From positions 1 through 64,000 of the forward strand of contig CAUTOC010000010.1 of assembly GCA_963539695.1 (NCBI GenBank): a stretch of DNA of 64,000 bases. The letters run 5' to 3'. Source of the DNA: Catonella sp963539695 (GTDB lineage Bacteria > Bacillota > Clostridia > Lachnospirales > Lachnospiraceae). Below, piece by piece: positions 8,692 through 16,373 of this stretch. The notes under the pieces are model-generated. The model saw nothing but the letters and a program-made list of their open reading frames with translations. It was not told the DNA's origin and ran no database searches. The first letter of the stretch is position 1. Each line of letters begins with the position of its first letter. Made by a program: the position numbers and the translations under genes.

Positions 8692-9849
8692 TCAGCTTAC
8701 ATAACCGGCTTTTTTAAGTATCTCAACCGACCTGACCTCATTAGAAACGGAAACCCTGATAATAGGTCCTGTACAGCCCATACCGCTCTCAGCATAAATA
8801 TCTTCTTTCCAAAGCACCTTAACCGCATCCTCCAAGTCCATAACTTCAATACCGGGAATCTGAGCAGTTACAATTTCTTTCGGAGGCTCTTTAACATCTT
8901 CACCGGGTGCAGCACTCTTCTCACGGGCAGCTTTAAGTTCAGCTAATATTTTATCAAGACCGGCATTCTTTGCCGCCTTAAACTCAGCATCGGCTACATC
9001 AAATACTTTTCCTCTTACAAGTTCCGCTGCATAACGGATAGCGTTTGCAATAACAGGAGTACCGGATGCACGGGAAATAATCATAACAAGATTTTTATAA
9101 CCTTCACCTATACCGGGACCATAACCAAAACCTGTCGCTTCATAACTTCCGCCTGTTGTAAAAGAAGAAAGCATTTTACTCATCACATTTCCTGTAAGCG
9201 AATCCATAACCATAATATCAGGAGTAGCTCTAAGTACATCATTGCCACGCATAACACAGCCGCCGTCAGCTCTGCTTGACTCTGTAAAATTTATGTTATA
9301 ACCGCTATCTTTAAGCTTTTTAAGTTCTTTCTCAGCCTGTCTTGCACCATCTATATTAAGAATACCTATTGTAGGCTCTTTCACTCCGCAAGCTTTAGCG
9401 GTGATTATACCATAGATAGCATTTTTTATCATACCTTCTATACGGTCTGTACTCGAAGTGCCTGTAGTATTGGCAATAAATAATTCCTTGCCAAATCCCG
9501 GTGTAACTGCACGACCTACTGTAGATACACCGATCGGGAATGGATAGTGCATAGTAACTGCACCGTCAATCTCTCCTGAGGCAAGCATTTCATCCATTCT
9601 TTTATGACCTTCTTCATCGTTACTTACTTTAATAGTAGTAACACCTTCCGCCTCAAGTGTACCGATGTAATAAACATCAATCCCGTCTCTTGCAGCCTCA
9701 AGTGCTGCTTTCATTGTGGTTTCTTCGCCATGTTCAGAACCCATACCTGTAAGAGCAATTTTAGGTCTTTTACCGAAACTTCCTGTTTCCAGCCCTTCAG
9801 CCATTTCAAGGAAGGTATCGGCAATTATTTTTTCAATTCCTTTTCCCAT
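8692..9849 (-). CDS. grdD: Glycine reductase protein C subunit GrdD
   Basis: GrdD, with GrdC, forms protein C, which takes the carboxymethyl group from selenoprotein A as an acetyl thioester and releases acetyl phosphate. The 385-residue chain resembles PlsX-type acyl-phosphate enzymes in its N-terminal part and carries the catalytic motif GMGCTGP with Cys359, the residue reported as acetyl carrier in Clostridium sticklandii. It follows grdC by 21 bases, with ATG at 9849. No anomalies. Confidence 0.96.
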   Translation of the reverse strand: MGKGIEKIIADTFLEMAEGLETGSFGKRPKIALTGMGSEHGEETTMKAALEAARDGIDVYYIGTLEAEGVTTIKVSNDEEGHKRMDEMLASGEIDGAVTMHYPFPIGVSTVGRAVTPGFGKELFIANTTGTSSTDRIEGMIKNAIYGIITAKACGVKEPTIGILNIDGARQAEKELKKLKDSGYNINFTESSRADGGCVMRGNDVLRATPDIMVMDSLTGNVMSKMLSSFTTGGSYEATGFGYGPGIGEGYKNLVMIISRASGTPVIANAIRYAAELVRGKVFDVADAEFKAAKNAGLDKILAELKAAREKSAAPGEDVKEPPKEIVTAQIPGIEVMDLEDAVKVLWKEDIYAESGMGCTGPIIRVSVSNEVRSVEILKKAGYVS

Positions 9850-9870
9850 TACAATTCCACCTTCCTCAGA

Positions 9871-11406
9871 TTATTCTGTTACTAAAGATGCTGCAAACTC
9901 TTTCATAGCCTTGGCAATAAGTCCTTTTACCTCTTCCTCTGATACTCCGCTTTCCTTATTTTCAGCTGAAGTATTAGCCTGAATTACAAATGAAACACCG
10001 TCAAAAAGGTTAGTCATTCTTCCAAGGAAGAGTGAGCCCTTACCAACTATCATGGCTTTTTTAATATTTCCTGCTAAGATATCTTCTCTTGCAAATCCGA
10101 TGTATGGTGCACCTGATGGAATATGTCCCTGTGTAGGTGCAAAACCTACAAGACCATGTTTTACAATGAAATCAGGAATATCTTTTCTGTCAATCTGTCC
10201 CTTCTTAACTGCAAGGGCTGCTATCATCTTATAGTTAGCCTCCGGAACATCTCCTGCACCTGCAGGTTTTGTAATATCAGGATTTTGCATTTCCGTTGAA
10301 TATTTATCTATATCCGTAATTTTAAGTCCCACTCTCTCAAGAGGGTCTGCTACAAGACTTCCGATAACATTTTGAGGTGCTGAACCTGTGCCCACTGTAT
10401 GACGACCTATAATGTCAAGGTTAATCTCAGGGCTTACTCCGTCATTTTCAGAAATCAGAATACAAAAAGAAGCTATACAATCTTCAAGAAGAGGAACACC
10501 CTTTTTTATATGATCTTTACCGTTCATACCAAGCTTAGGTACACAACCGCCACCGATAACAGCTACAGTTTTATAAGCTCCCGCCTTAACAAGTGAAGCT
10601 GCCTCAATAAGTGCATGGGCAGGACCTGCACAAAAACCTCTTGTATCTGAACCTGTAGCACCGGAAAGACCTGCAATCTCAGCAACCGCCTTGGCAAAGT
10701 TACCGCCGCCACGCTGATTAACATCGCCACACGCCTCTTCAGAACAGTCAAGTACATATTCAACTTCTTCTTTAGTAACCCCTGTACTCTTAATTGAATG
10801 AAGTACCGCAAGTACACTTGAAGCCTTGTTTACAAGGTTCTCATGCATAACCTCCGCTGAAAGGTTTACATCTATATCATGTGCTCTTTTTACACAGCCG
10901 ACAAGTGCCTCTCCATAATAAAGACCTTCTGCTCCATCCTCACTGACAAACTTCTCAATTTCAGAAAGTTCAAAACCTTCATGAACTCTTGCCATTATAT
11001 CTTCTGTAATAACAGGATCTGCGGCAAGCTCATCTTTATGTGCTGATACAAACCCCTTCTCAAGCATAACCACTTCAAACACATCACTTGCCTGTACTAA
11101 AAGAAGGAACTCCGCCTCAGGCATAATCTCACCAAACTTTCCATACCTGTTTGCACCTTCCCTATGCTTATCAAAATATGGAAACTCTACTTCTTTTAAC
11201 TGTGCCGGGGTAGCATTACCAATGTAAACCTGATTCGGCCAATAATCCACAACATCCTGATAACTTCTTATACTGCTCGGTATAGCCTTTAAAAACTCTG
11301 AATCAGGATTTACAATTTTCTCAGTTACCGCTGTAGAACCGTTGTGAATTATCATGCTTGGTGTATGTGCAAGAGCATAACCTGTTCCTTTAATAATACT
11401 GTTCAT
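9871..11406 (-). CDS. grdC: Glycine reductase protein C subunit GrdC
   Basis: GrdC is the thiolase/ketoacyl-synthase-like subunit of protein C, partner of GrdD in making acetyl phosphate. From ATG 11406 (after GAGGTGG) it has 511 residues; a GTG at 11415 lies inside the ribosome site and is rejected. The motif GFCAGPAHA (about residues 257-265, with Cys 259) is the probable active-site region. Glycine-rich IGGGCVPKLG follows. It is separated from grdA by a terminator-like hairpin and a dispersed-repeat tail, which suggests grdA is made in excess over grdC-grdD. Confidence 0.95.
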   Translation of the reverse strand: MNSIIKGTGYALAHTPSMIIHNGSTAVTEKIVNPDSEFLKAIPSSIRSYQDVVDYWPNQVYIGNATPAQLKEVEFPYFDKHREGANRYGKFGEIMPEAEFLLLVQASDVFEVVMLEKGFVSAHKDELAADPVITEDIMARVHEGFELSEIEKFVSEDGAEGLYYGEALVGCVKRAHDIDVNLSAEVMHENLVNKASSVLAVLHSIKSTGVTKEEVEYVLDCSEEACGDVNQRGGGNFAKAVAEIAGLSGATGSDTRGFCAGPAHALIEAASLVKAGAYKTVAVIGGGCVPKLGMNGKDHIKKGVPLLEDCIASFCILISENDGVSPEINLDIIGRHTVGTGSAPQNVIGSLVADPLERVGLKITDIDKYSTEMQNPDITKPAGAGDVPEANYKMIAALAVKKGQIDRKDIPDFIVKHGLVGFAPTQGHIPSGAPYIGFAREDILAGNIKKAMIVGKGSLFLGRMTNLFDGVSFVIQANTSAENKESGVSEEEVKGLIAKAMKEFAASLVTE

Positions 11407-11544
11407 ACTTTCCACCTCGTTTTATATTGTTTTTATTACCTTCTAAGCACTTGGTTATAGTGATTTTATCAATAACCCCCAAATGTTATTTTCTTTATTA
11501 AATTATTACTTTGTAGAATATTTTGTGAAGCAATTTAACAATAC

Positions 11545-11580
11545 CAAAAGAAAGACGATGAGGCAGTTAAACCTCATCGC
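11545..11580 (-). terminator. Terminator-like hairpin after grdA
   Basis: CGATGAGG and CCTCATCG form an 8-bp GC-containing stem followed on the minus strand by TCTTTCTTTT. It lies between grdA and grdC and would reduce readthrough. Confidence 0.7.
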
Positions 11581-11619
11581 CACCTCTTAAAATTGCAAAT
11601 TTTAATTATGTAATTCCTT

Positions 11620-11638
11620 GATGTTTCGTGAATAATTT
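11620..11638 (-). repeat. Copy 4 of the TTATTCAC repeat family
   Basis: The minus strand reads AAATTATTCACGAAACATC, matching 16 or more of 19 bases with the copies at 26407, 30703 and 49414. It starts 7 bases after the grdA stop. Confidence 0.6.
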
Positions 11639-11645
11639 GAACAAA

Positions 11646-12119
11646 CTATAAATATTTGCAATACTCGTTTCTGATATTAGTCATTTCTTCAATGATTCCG
11701 TCAACATCAAGAACCATTTCCATCATACTAACCTGGTCATCATAAACGCTTTCATCAACTTCCGCTTTAATCTCCGGTTCGCAAATATGGTATACTGTGA
11801 GTCCAAGCTGAACTCCTGTCAATGGACCTGCATAAGTAGGGTCTCCGGCTGTAACGGTTTCAGCAGCAAGACCTGAAGCCTCACCCTCTGCTGCACCGAG
11901 AACTACTACTACATTCTCCGGACCGTACTTCTCTGAAAATTCTTTCACTCTTTTCTGGTTTTCAAGATCCATTGCACCTGCGCTCGTTCAAACAAAACAC
12001 TCAGTAGATGCAAAAATTACTTCACCACCGGCAGACTCTACACATGCACTAATAGCCGGACCCGGTACACCGTCACGATCGCCGATGATTACTACCTTTT
12101 TGTCTTTTAAGATAGCCAT
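11646..12119 (-). CDS. grdA: Glycine reductase selenoprotein A
   Basis: GrdA is the small acidic selenoprotein that receives the carboxymethyl group as a Se-ether and is recycled by thioredoxin. It has 157 residues from ATG 12119 (after AAAGGAG), with UGA at 11988-11990 giving Sec 44 in the diagnostic motif CFVUTSAGAMDLE. Size and Sec position match the family exactly. A naive call would find only the 108 residues after Met 50. It sits between trxA and grdC, and a hairpin terminator follows. Confidence 0.98.
11988..11990 (-). other. Selenocysteine UGA codon (GrdA U44)
   Basis: The TGA codon lies in CFVUTSAG, the invariant redox motif of GrdA. Reading through it is required for a family-length protein. 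Confidence 0.97.
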
Positions 12120-12300
12120 CATATTCTCCTTTCAAAGTGTTTGAATATATCGTTAAAGCTTACGCTCTAAACGCAACTTATTCATAAATAGGAGTTTAGC
12201 ATAGTCATAAAAATTTTGCAATACTCCGAAAACTCGCCCTAATTATTAGTAAATTTCTTACAAAACTTTCTATTGTTTTTAGATTTTTTTGCAAAATAAT

Positions 12301-12621
12301 TTACTGTGCATATTTCTCAACCATTGCTCTTATAGCAGGCTCTGTGCAATTTTCTTTAGCAAGCTCTTCAACTTTCTCTCCGCCTTTATAAACAGCCATG
12401 ACAGGAAGCCCTAAAACTTTCTGTGAGATTGCAAGACGACGAGCCTGTGTAGTATTAAGTGCACAAAATTTAAGTTTTCCTTCAAATTCATCAGCAAGAC
12501 CATGCACAAAAGGCATAAGTGCCTGACAAGGTACACAACCGTCACCATAAAAATCTACAAATACATAGCCTTCCGCTTCAAGTACTTCTGTTCCAAATGT
12601 TTCCTTATTTACTTCCAACAT
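12301..12621 (-). CDS. trxA: Thioredoxin of the glycine reductase system (CVPC type)
   Basis: A 106-residue thioredoxin fold protein that passes electrons from TrxB to selenoprotein A. The active site is GDGCVPCQ (C29, C32) instead of the usual WCGPC; this variant is known for thioredoxins encoded with glycine reductase, as in Eubacterium acidaminophilum. The cis-proline region is LGLPVMAVYK. The ATG follows AGGAGGATATTG. It lies between trxB and grdA on the same strand, so its role as the grd-specific donor is well supported. Confidence 0.95.
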   Translation of the reverse strand: MLEVNKETFGTEVLEAEGYVFVDFYGDGCVPCQALMPFVHGLADEFEGKLKFCALNTTQARRLAISQKVLGLPVMAVYKGGEKVEELAKENCTEPAIRAMVEKYAQ

Positions 12622-12743
12622 ATCAATATCCTCCTAAAAATATATTTTATAAAATGATTTACATAATATGATATATGAACAAAAGATAATAAATTCTCCT
12701 GTAGGTAAGTCCCAATCAAATTATACTTTTAACACTTGTATTA

Positions 12744-13691
12744 TTAGATAAGTCCGTTTACATACTTGTCAGCCATGGTTGCCGCAATGGCACCGTCCGC
12801 CGCTGCCGTAACTACCTGACGAAGCTCTTTTACTCTTATATCACCAACTACATATACACCCGGAATATTGGTGCACATATTGTCATCAGTAATAAAATAG
12901 CCTCTCTCATCAAGTTCTAAACCTGTGTCTTTGAAAAGATCCGAATTAGGTATTCTTCCAATGAATCCGAAAAGTCCAAACATTCCATCTTCTTCATTTG
13001 CCACAATATGAGTAATCTCACCCGTCTTTACATTCTTAACATCCATTTCTGAAAGAATACCGTCACCATAAAGTTTTGTAACAGCACTATCCCACATAAA
13101 GTGAAGATTTTCAATTTTGAAAGCCTTCTCCTGAATGGATTTAGCAGCTCTAAGCTCATCTCTTCTATGAATTATGGTAACATTTCTTGCAAATTTTGTA
13201 AGATACATAGCCTCTTCAACAGCAGAGTCGCCACCACCTACTACATACACATCAAAACCCTCAAAGAAGTTAGCATCACAGGTAGCACAATAAGATACTC
13301 CCTTACTGGAAAATTCTTTTTCACCTTCACATCCAATCGGTCTTGGATAAGCACCTGTCGCAATAATAACTGTTTTACCTTCATAAGTACCGTTATTACA
13401 AGTAACTTTCTTAACATCACCATTAAGTTCAACAGAAACTACCGTATCACTTACACGCTCACAGCCAAAATGTTCACACTGTTTTGTCATTCTGGCAATA
13501 AGTGTCGGACCGCTTTCATTTTCAAGCACCTGTCCGGGATAATTTTCAATTTCATCTGTAATCGCTATTTGTCCGCCATCACTACCCTTTTCAATTATTA
13601 AAGTTGAAAGTCTGGCTCTGCCACTGTAAAGACCTGCTGCAAGACCTCCCGGTCCCGCCCCAAGAATAATTACATCATACAGCTTACTCAT
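12744..13691 (-). CDS. trxB: Thioredoxin reductase
   Basis: A 315-residue flavoprotein that reduces thioredoxin with NADPH. It shows the FAD-binding GAGPGGLAAG near the start, the redox pair in SYCATCDANF (C135, C138), the NADPH-binding VVGGGDSAVEEA, and the C-terminal FAD motif GVYVVGDIR. It is the first gene of the trxB-trxA-grd run; the promoter at 13833-13862 leaves a leader of about 130 bases carrying a striking 10-bp-phased TTGCAA array. The ATG follows AAAGGAGCGTAAACT. Confidence 0.96.
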   Translation of the reverse strand: MSKLYDVIILGAGPGGLAAGLYSGRARLSTLIIEKGSDGGQIAITDEIENYPGQVLENESGPTLIARMTKQCEHFGCERVSDTVVSVELNGDVKKVTCNNGTYEGKTVIIATGAYPRPIGCEGEKEFSSKGVSYCATCDANFFEGFDVYVVGGGDSAVEEAMYLTKFARNVTIIHRRDELRAAKSIQEKAFKIENLHFMWDSAVTKLYGDGILSEMDVKNVKTGEITHIVANEEDGMFGLFGFIGRIPNSDLFKDTGLELDERGYFITDDNMCTNIPGVYVVGDIRVKELRQVVTAAADGAIAATMADKYVNGLI

Positions 13692-13740
13692 AGTTTACGC
13701 TCCTTTTTCTTGTTTAATCCAAATTTACAGATTAAGCCGA

Positions 13741-13790
13741 TTTTTTGCAAAAATTTGCAAATTCTTGCATTTTACTGCAATATTTTACAA
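13741..13790. repeat. Five 10-bp-phased TTGCAA-type repeats in the trxB leader
   Basis: On the plus strand the units ttTTTTGCAA, aaATTTGCAA, atTCTTGCAT, ttTACTGCAA and taTTTTACAA follow one another every 10 bases exactly. The array lies between the trxB promoter and its ribosome site, so it would be both in the DNA just downstream of the start site and in the mRNA leader. Confidence 0.75.
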
Positions 13791-13832
13791 ATTTTAGTTA
13801 TTAATTAAAATTTATAACATCATACACCGATT

Positions 13833-13862
13833 ATTATACAATATATCTACTATATTTGTAAA
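13833..13862 (-). promoter_or_regulatory. Promoter of the trxB-trxA-grdA run
   Basis: TTTACA (13857-13862) and TATAAT (13833-13838) are 18 bases apart. Predicted start is near 13825. Confidence 0.7.
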
Positions 13863-13971
13863 ATACTTTTTATCTCTTCTTACTATTTTCGTACTTTTTT
13901 ATCATTAAATTTTATTATTATTGTAGAAAATGCTATTTATAACTTTTTTACTATAAATAATATTCAGCTAT

Positions 13972-14079
13972 TTAATTAAACAATTTTACAAATAGTGTAT
14001 GTATTATCATATCATCTTCATAGACACCTGCTACCACTCCCAGTATATGCCCCTGTTTGGCTATTACTCTTACTTCTCT
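13972..14079 (-). pseudogene. Short coding-like remnant, 34 codons, no start
   Basis: Between tRNA-Sec and trxB an open stretch ends in VYEDDMIIHTLFVKLFN and a stop. It begins just after an in-frame TAG and has no Met near its beginning, no ribosome site and no recognised family. Its codon choice looks more protein-like than the AT-rich flank. It may be the tail of a decayed gene, or chance. Confidence 0.3.
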
Positions 14080-14165
14080 CTATAATCTGTACACCTCTCG
14101 GAGAAATTTTTATTAAACCAATAATTGGGGCTAAATAGAAAATTTCAAAAAAATTCTCTATTTAA

Positions 14166-14195
14166 TAAAAAAGGATGCTGCAATAAACAGCACCC
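14166..14195 (-). terminator. Terminator of tRNA-Sec
   Basis: GGGTGCTG and CAGCATCC form an 8-bp stem followed by TTTTTT on the minus strand. Confidence 0.85.
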
Positions 14196-14221
14196 TAAAA
14201 CGGATATTATCCGATATATTT

Positions 14222-14318
14222 TGGCGAAGGCGTGTGAGAATCGAACTCACCCGGGACGCAAACGCGCCCTACACTGGTTTTGAAGACCAGGAGGCACACC
14301 AGTTACCTAACCGCCCCC
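14222..14318 (-). tRNA. selC: tRNA-Sec (anticodon UCA)
   Basis: The 97-base RNA has the anticodon arm CTGGT-CTTCAAA-ACCAG with UCA (14281-14283), a long variable arm of about 20 bases (GGGCGC/GCGTCC region) and the T arm GTGAG-TTCGATT-CTCAC. The acceptor pairs GGGGGCG with CGCCTTC using two G-U pairs, and the CCA end is encoded. Length, long extra arm and UCA anticodon are specific to tRNA-Sec. It has its own promoter at 14336-14364 and terminator at 14166-14195, between the yedF genes and trxB. Confidence 0.97.
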
Positions 14319-14335
14319 ATAAAGTTAGCGAAAGT

Positions 14336-14364
14336 ATTATATCGTATTTTTTATAGTCTGTCAA
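14336..14364 (-). promoter_or_regulatory. Consensus promoter of tRNA-Sec
   Basis: Perfect TTGACA (14359-14364) and TATAAT (14336-14341) with a 17-base spacer. The -35 starts at the base next to the DUF3343 stop codon, so tRNA-Sec can be made independently of the upstream operon. Confidence 0.88.
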
Positions 14365-14601
14365 TCAAATTAAGCAATTATGAATTGCCTGTTCCCTAAT
14401 TCCTGCCGATTTTAGAACTTCTCTGATTACATCCTCAGCCTCCGGTGCAGAGCACCAAGCAAGCCCACAACCTGCCGATATTATCTTAGGTACGGGAATC
14501 ATTCTTCCCTGTACTTTTCTTTCTTCACATACAGCTTCCATTTTCATTGCATCTGTTGTATTAACAAAGGTGACAACAATTTTAGGTTCTTTTGCTCTCA
14601 T
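14365..14601 (-). CDS. DUF3343 family protein (putative Se/S carrier-like)
   Basis: A 78-residue soluble protein matching the small DUF3343 family, often found beside yedF and selenium genes and proposed to carry selenium or sulfur. The visible motif is SAGCGLAW, with the conserved Cys, preceded by the ferredoxin-like start VVTFVNTTDAMKME. It starts 9 bases after yedF stops and ends at the tRNA-Sec promoter. The role in selenium transfer is inferred from context; no biochemical function is established as far as I know. Confidence 0.85.
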   Translation of the reverse strand: MRAKEPKIVVTFVNTTDAMKMEAVCEERKVQGRMIPVPKIISAGCGLAWCSAPEAEDVIREVLKSAGIREQAIHNCLI

Positions 14602-14610
14602 TCATACCTC

Positions 14611-15207
14611 TTAGGGGCGGATTACAAGACCTGAATCTGCCATAGTTTGGGCAATATCATACATATTTGAAACCTGACCTACCTGAAGTTTCTCAGCTAT
14701 TCCATAGAAATTAAGACAGGTACCGCAGGTCATAATATTTACTCCTGCTTTTTCAAGATTTTTAAGATCTTCCAATGAGGCTGAACCTTCTATAGTAAGA
14801 TGTGCACCGCCATTATAGAAAATTATATTATCAGGAACAGGTGTTACATTAGTTAATGCAAAGATATAAGCCTTCATAAGATTTTTACCAAGTTCATCAT
14901 CACCACTACCCATAGTAGAGCTTGAAATAACTACTGTTGTAGAACCTGATTTCTTTTCTCCCGACTTACAAAAAGCTTCACATTCAGTCTTTACTTCAAT
15001 ACGAACTATAAATTCTTCATCCGACTTCTTCTCACTTGCAGCCGCAAAATTACTTTTAGATGCAAGTTTTAGGAGATTTTGTACTGCTGTTTCATTATCT
15101 ACTATAACTTCAACAATACCGTCTTCTGCAAATTCTTCCATAGCTTTCTTTGCAGTTACTACAGGTAACGGGCAAGCCATTCCTTTACAATCCAATTTCT
15201 TTTCCAT
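14611..15207 (-). CDS. yedF: Selenium metabolism protein YedF
   Basis: A 198-residue two-domain protein: an N-terminal TusA-like sulfur-carrier domain (LDCKGMACPLPV, catalytic Cys in CPLP) and a C-terminal DsrE-like domain with TCGTCLNFYG. The fusion is the selenium-metabolism YedF family, linked by distribution to Sec or selenouridine use. The ATG at 15207 is chosen because GGAGG lies just before it; the longer TTG start at 15219 falls inside that site. It sits between the desulfurase gene and DUF3343, which suggests relay of selenium from a desulfurase. Inferred, not shown. Confidence 0.92.
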   Translation of the reverse strand: MEKKLDCKGMACPLPVVTAKKAMEEFAEDGIVEVIVDNETAVQNLLKLASKSNFAAASEKKSDEEFIVRIEVKTECEAFCKSGEKKSGSTTVVISSSTMGSGDDELGKNLMKAYIFALTNVTPVPDNIIFYNGGAHLTIEGSASLEDLKNLEKAGVNIMTCGTCLNFYGIAEKLQVGQVSNMYDIAQTMADSGLVIRP

Positions 15208-15236
15208 AATAACCTCCAAACATTTATATAATAAAT

Positions 15237-16373
15237 TTATTCTTCTGCAAGAGTTCTTACAGCATTAATAGCCGCATCAATTTCATCTTCCGTATTAAAA
15301 TGTGAAAAACTGAATCTAACCGCCCCCTGCTCTACTGTTCCAAGTGCTTTGTGCATAAGCGGGGCACAATGTCCTCCCGCTCTGGTAGCTATTTCAAAAC
15401 GATTAGCAAGTTCATCACTTACCTCACCTGAGTCATATTCGGAAAGATTAATAGATACTATCGGACATCTGTCTTTCACATCAAAATCTCCATAGATTTT
15501 AACTCCTTTAATGCTCTTTACTCCATTGTAAAATCTCCGCATAAGCGACAGCTCTTTATCATGGATTGTTTGCATACCGACTTCATTGATATAGTCAATC
15601 GCAGCATCAAGTCCTGCCAGTCCGTGTCCGTTAAGAGTTCCCGCCTCAAGCCTGGTAGGCATCTCCGCAGGCTGATGTTCATTATAGGTCTGAACTCCGG
15701 TTCCACCTGAAATATACGGCTTTACATCTACCCCATCCCTTACATACATTCCGCCTGTGCCCTGTGGCCCAAGTAAGCCCTTGTGCCCTGTGAAGCAGAG
15801 GATATCTATATTAAGCTCTTTTACATCTATTGGAAATACTCCTACTGTCTGAGAAGCATCTACCACAAAAATTAGTCCATGCTTCTTTGCAATTTCTCCA
15901 ACACATTTGATATCTACTAAATTCCCTGTGAGATTAGAGCCTGCTGTGGAAATAATAGCCTTAGTATTTGGTTTTATCAGGCTTTCAAACTCCTCATAAT
16001 TCGGTCTGCCAAGCTTGTCTGCTGATACAAACGAAAGCTCCACACCTTCATCTCTTAGTTGATAAAGAGGGCGAAGCACTGAATTATGCTCCAGGCAGGT
16101 AGTTATAACCGCATCACCTTTTTCAAGTATTCCCTTGATTGCTATATTTAAGCTTTCAGTCGCATTCATAGTAAAAACTATGTTAGACGGACCTTCTGCA
16201 TTAAAAAGCTTAGCTAATTTCATTCTGGTTGAAAATACAGTTCTGGAAGCCCCAAGTGTTGCCGAGTGTGTGCCCCTATCGGCATTTCCAAGCGTTGTAA
16301 GTGCTTCTGCCACAGCCTCTACAACAACTCTTGGTTTAATTTTGGTTGTAGCTGCATTATCTAAATAAATCAT
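15237..16373 (-). CDS. Cysteine desulfurase family PLP enzyme (selenium-cluster type)
   Basis: A 378-residue class V aminotransferase-fold enzyme that probably removes sulfur from cysteine or selenium from selenocysteine. The PLP lysine is in FTGHKGLLGPQGTG, and the catalytic Cys candidate is in GGHCAPLMH. The sequence resembles the desulfurase subfamily that accompanies yedF rather than NifS/IscS. It begins one base after rarA ends and is followed by yedF. A role in mobilising selenium for SelD is the natural inference, but ordinary cysteine desulfurase activity cannot be excluded. Confidence 0.9.
   Translation of the reverse strand: MIYLDNAATTKIKPRVVVEAVAEALTTLGNADRGTHSATLGASRTVFSTRMKLAKLFNAEGPSNIVFTMNATESLNIAIKGILEKGDAVITTCLEHNSVLRPLYQLRDEGVELSFVSADKLGRPNYEEFESLIKPNTKAIISTAGSNLTGNLVDIKCVGEIAKKHGLIFVVDASQTVGVFPIDVKELNIDILCFTGHKGLLGPQGTGGMYVRDGVDVKPYISGGTGVQTYNEHQPAEMPTRLEAGTLNGHGLAGLDAAIDYINEVGMQTIHDKELSLMRRFYNGVKSIKGVKIYGDFDVKDRCPIVSINLSEYDSGEVSDELANRFEIATRAGGHCAPLMHKALGTVEQGAVRFSFSHFNTEDEIDAAINAVRTLAEE

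Noticed and set aside
13692..13971. Glycine riboswitch upstream of trxB and the grd genes
   Set aside because: I searched the gaps before trxB, grdA, grdC and grdE for the conserved tandem core of the glycine aptamer and did not see it.
15208..15219. Upstream TTG start of yedF, adding four residues
   Set aside because: The extra codons are the ribosome-binding site itself, and the ATG at 15207 is correctly spaced from GGAGG.
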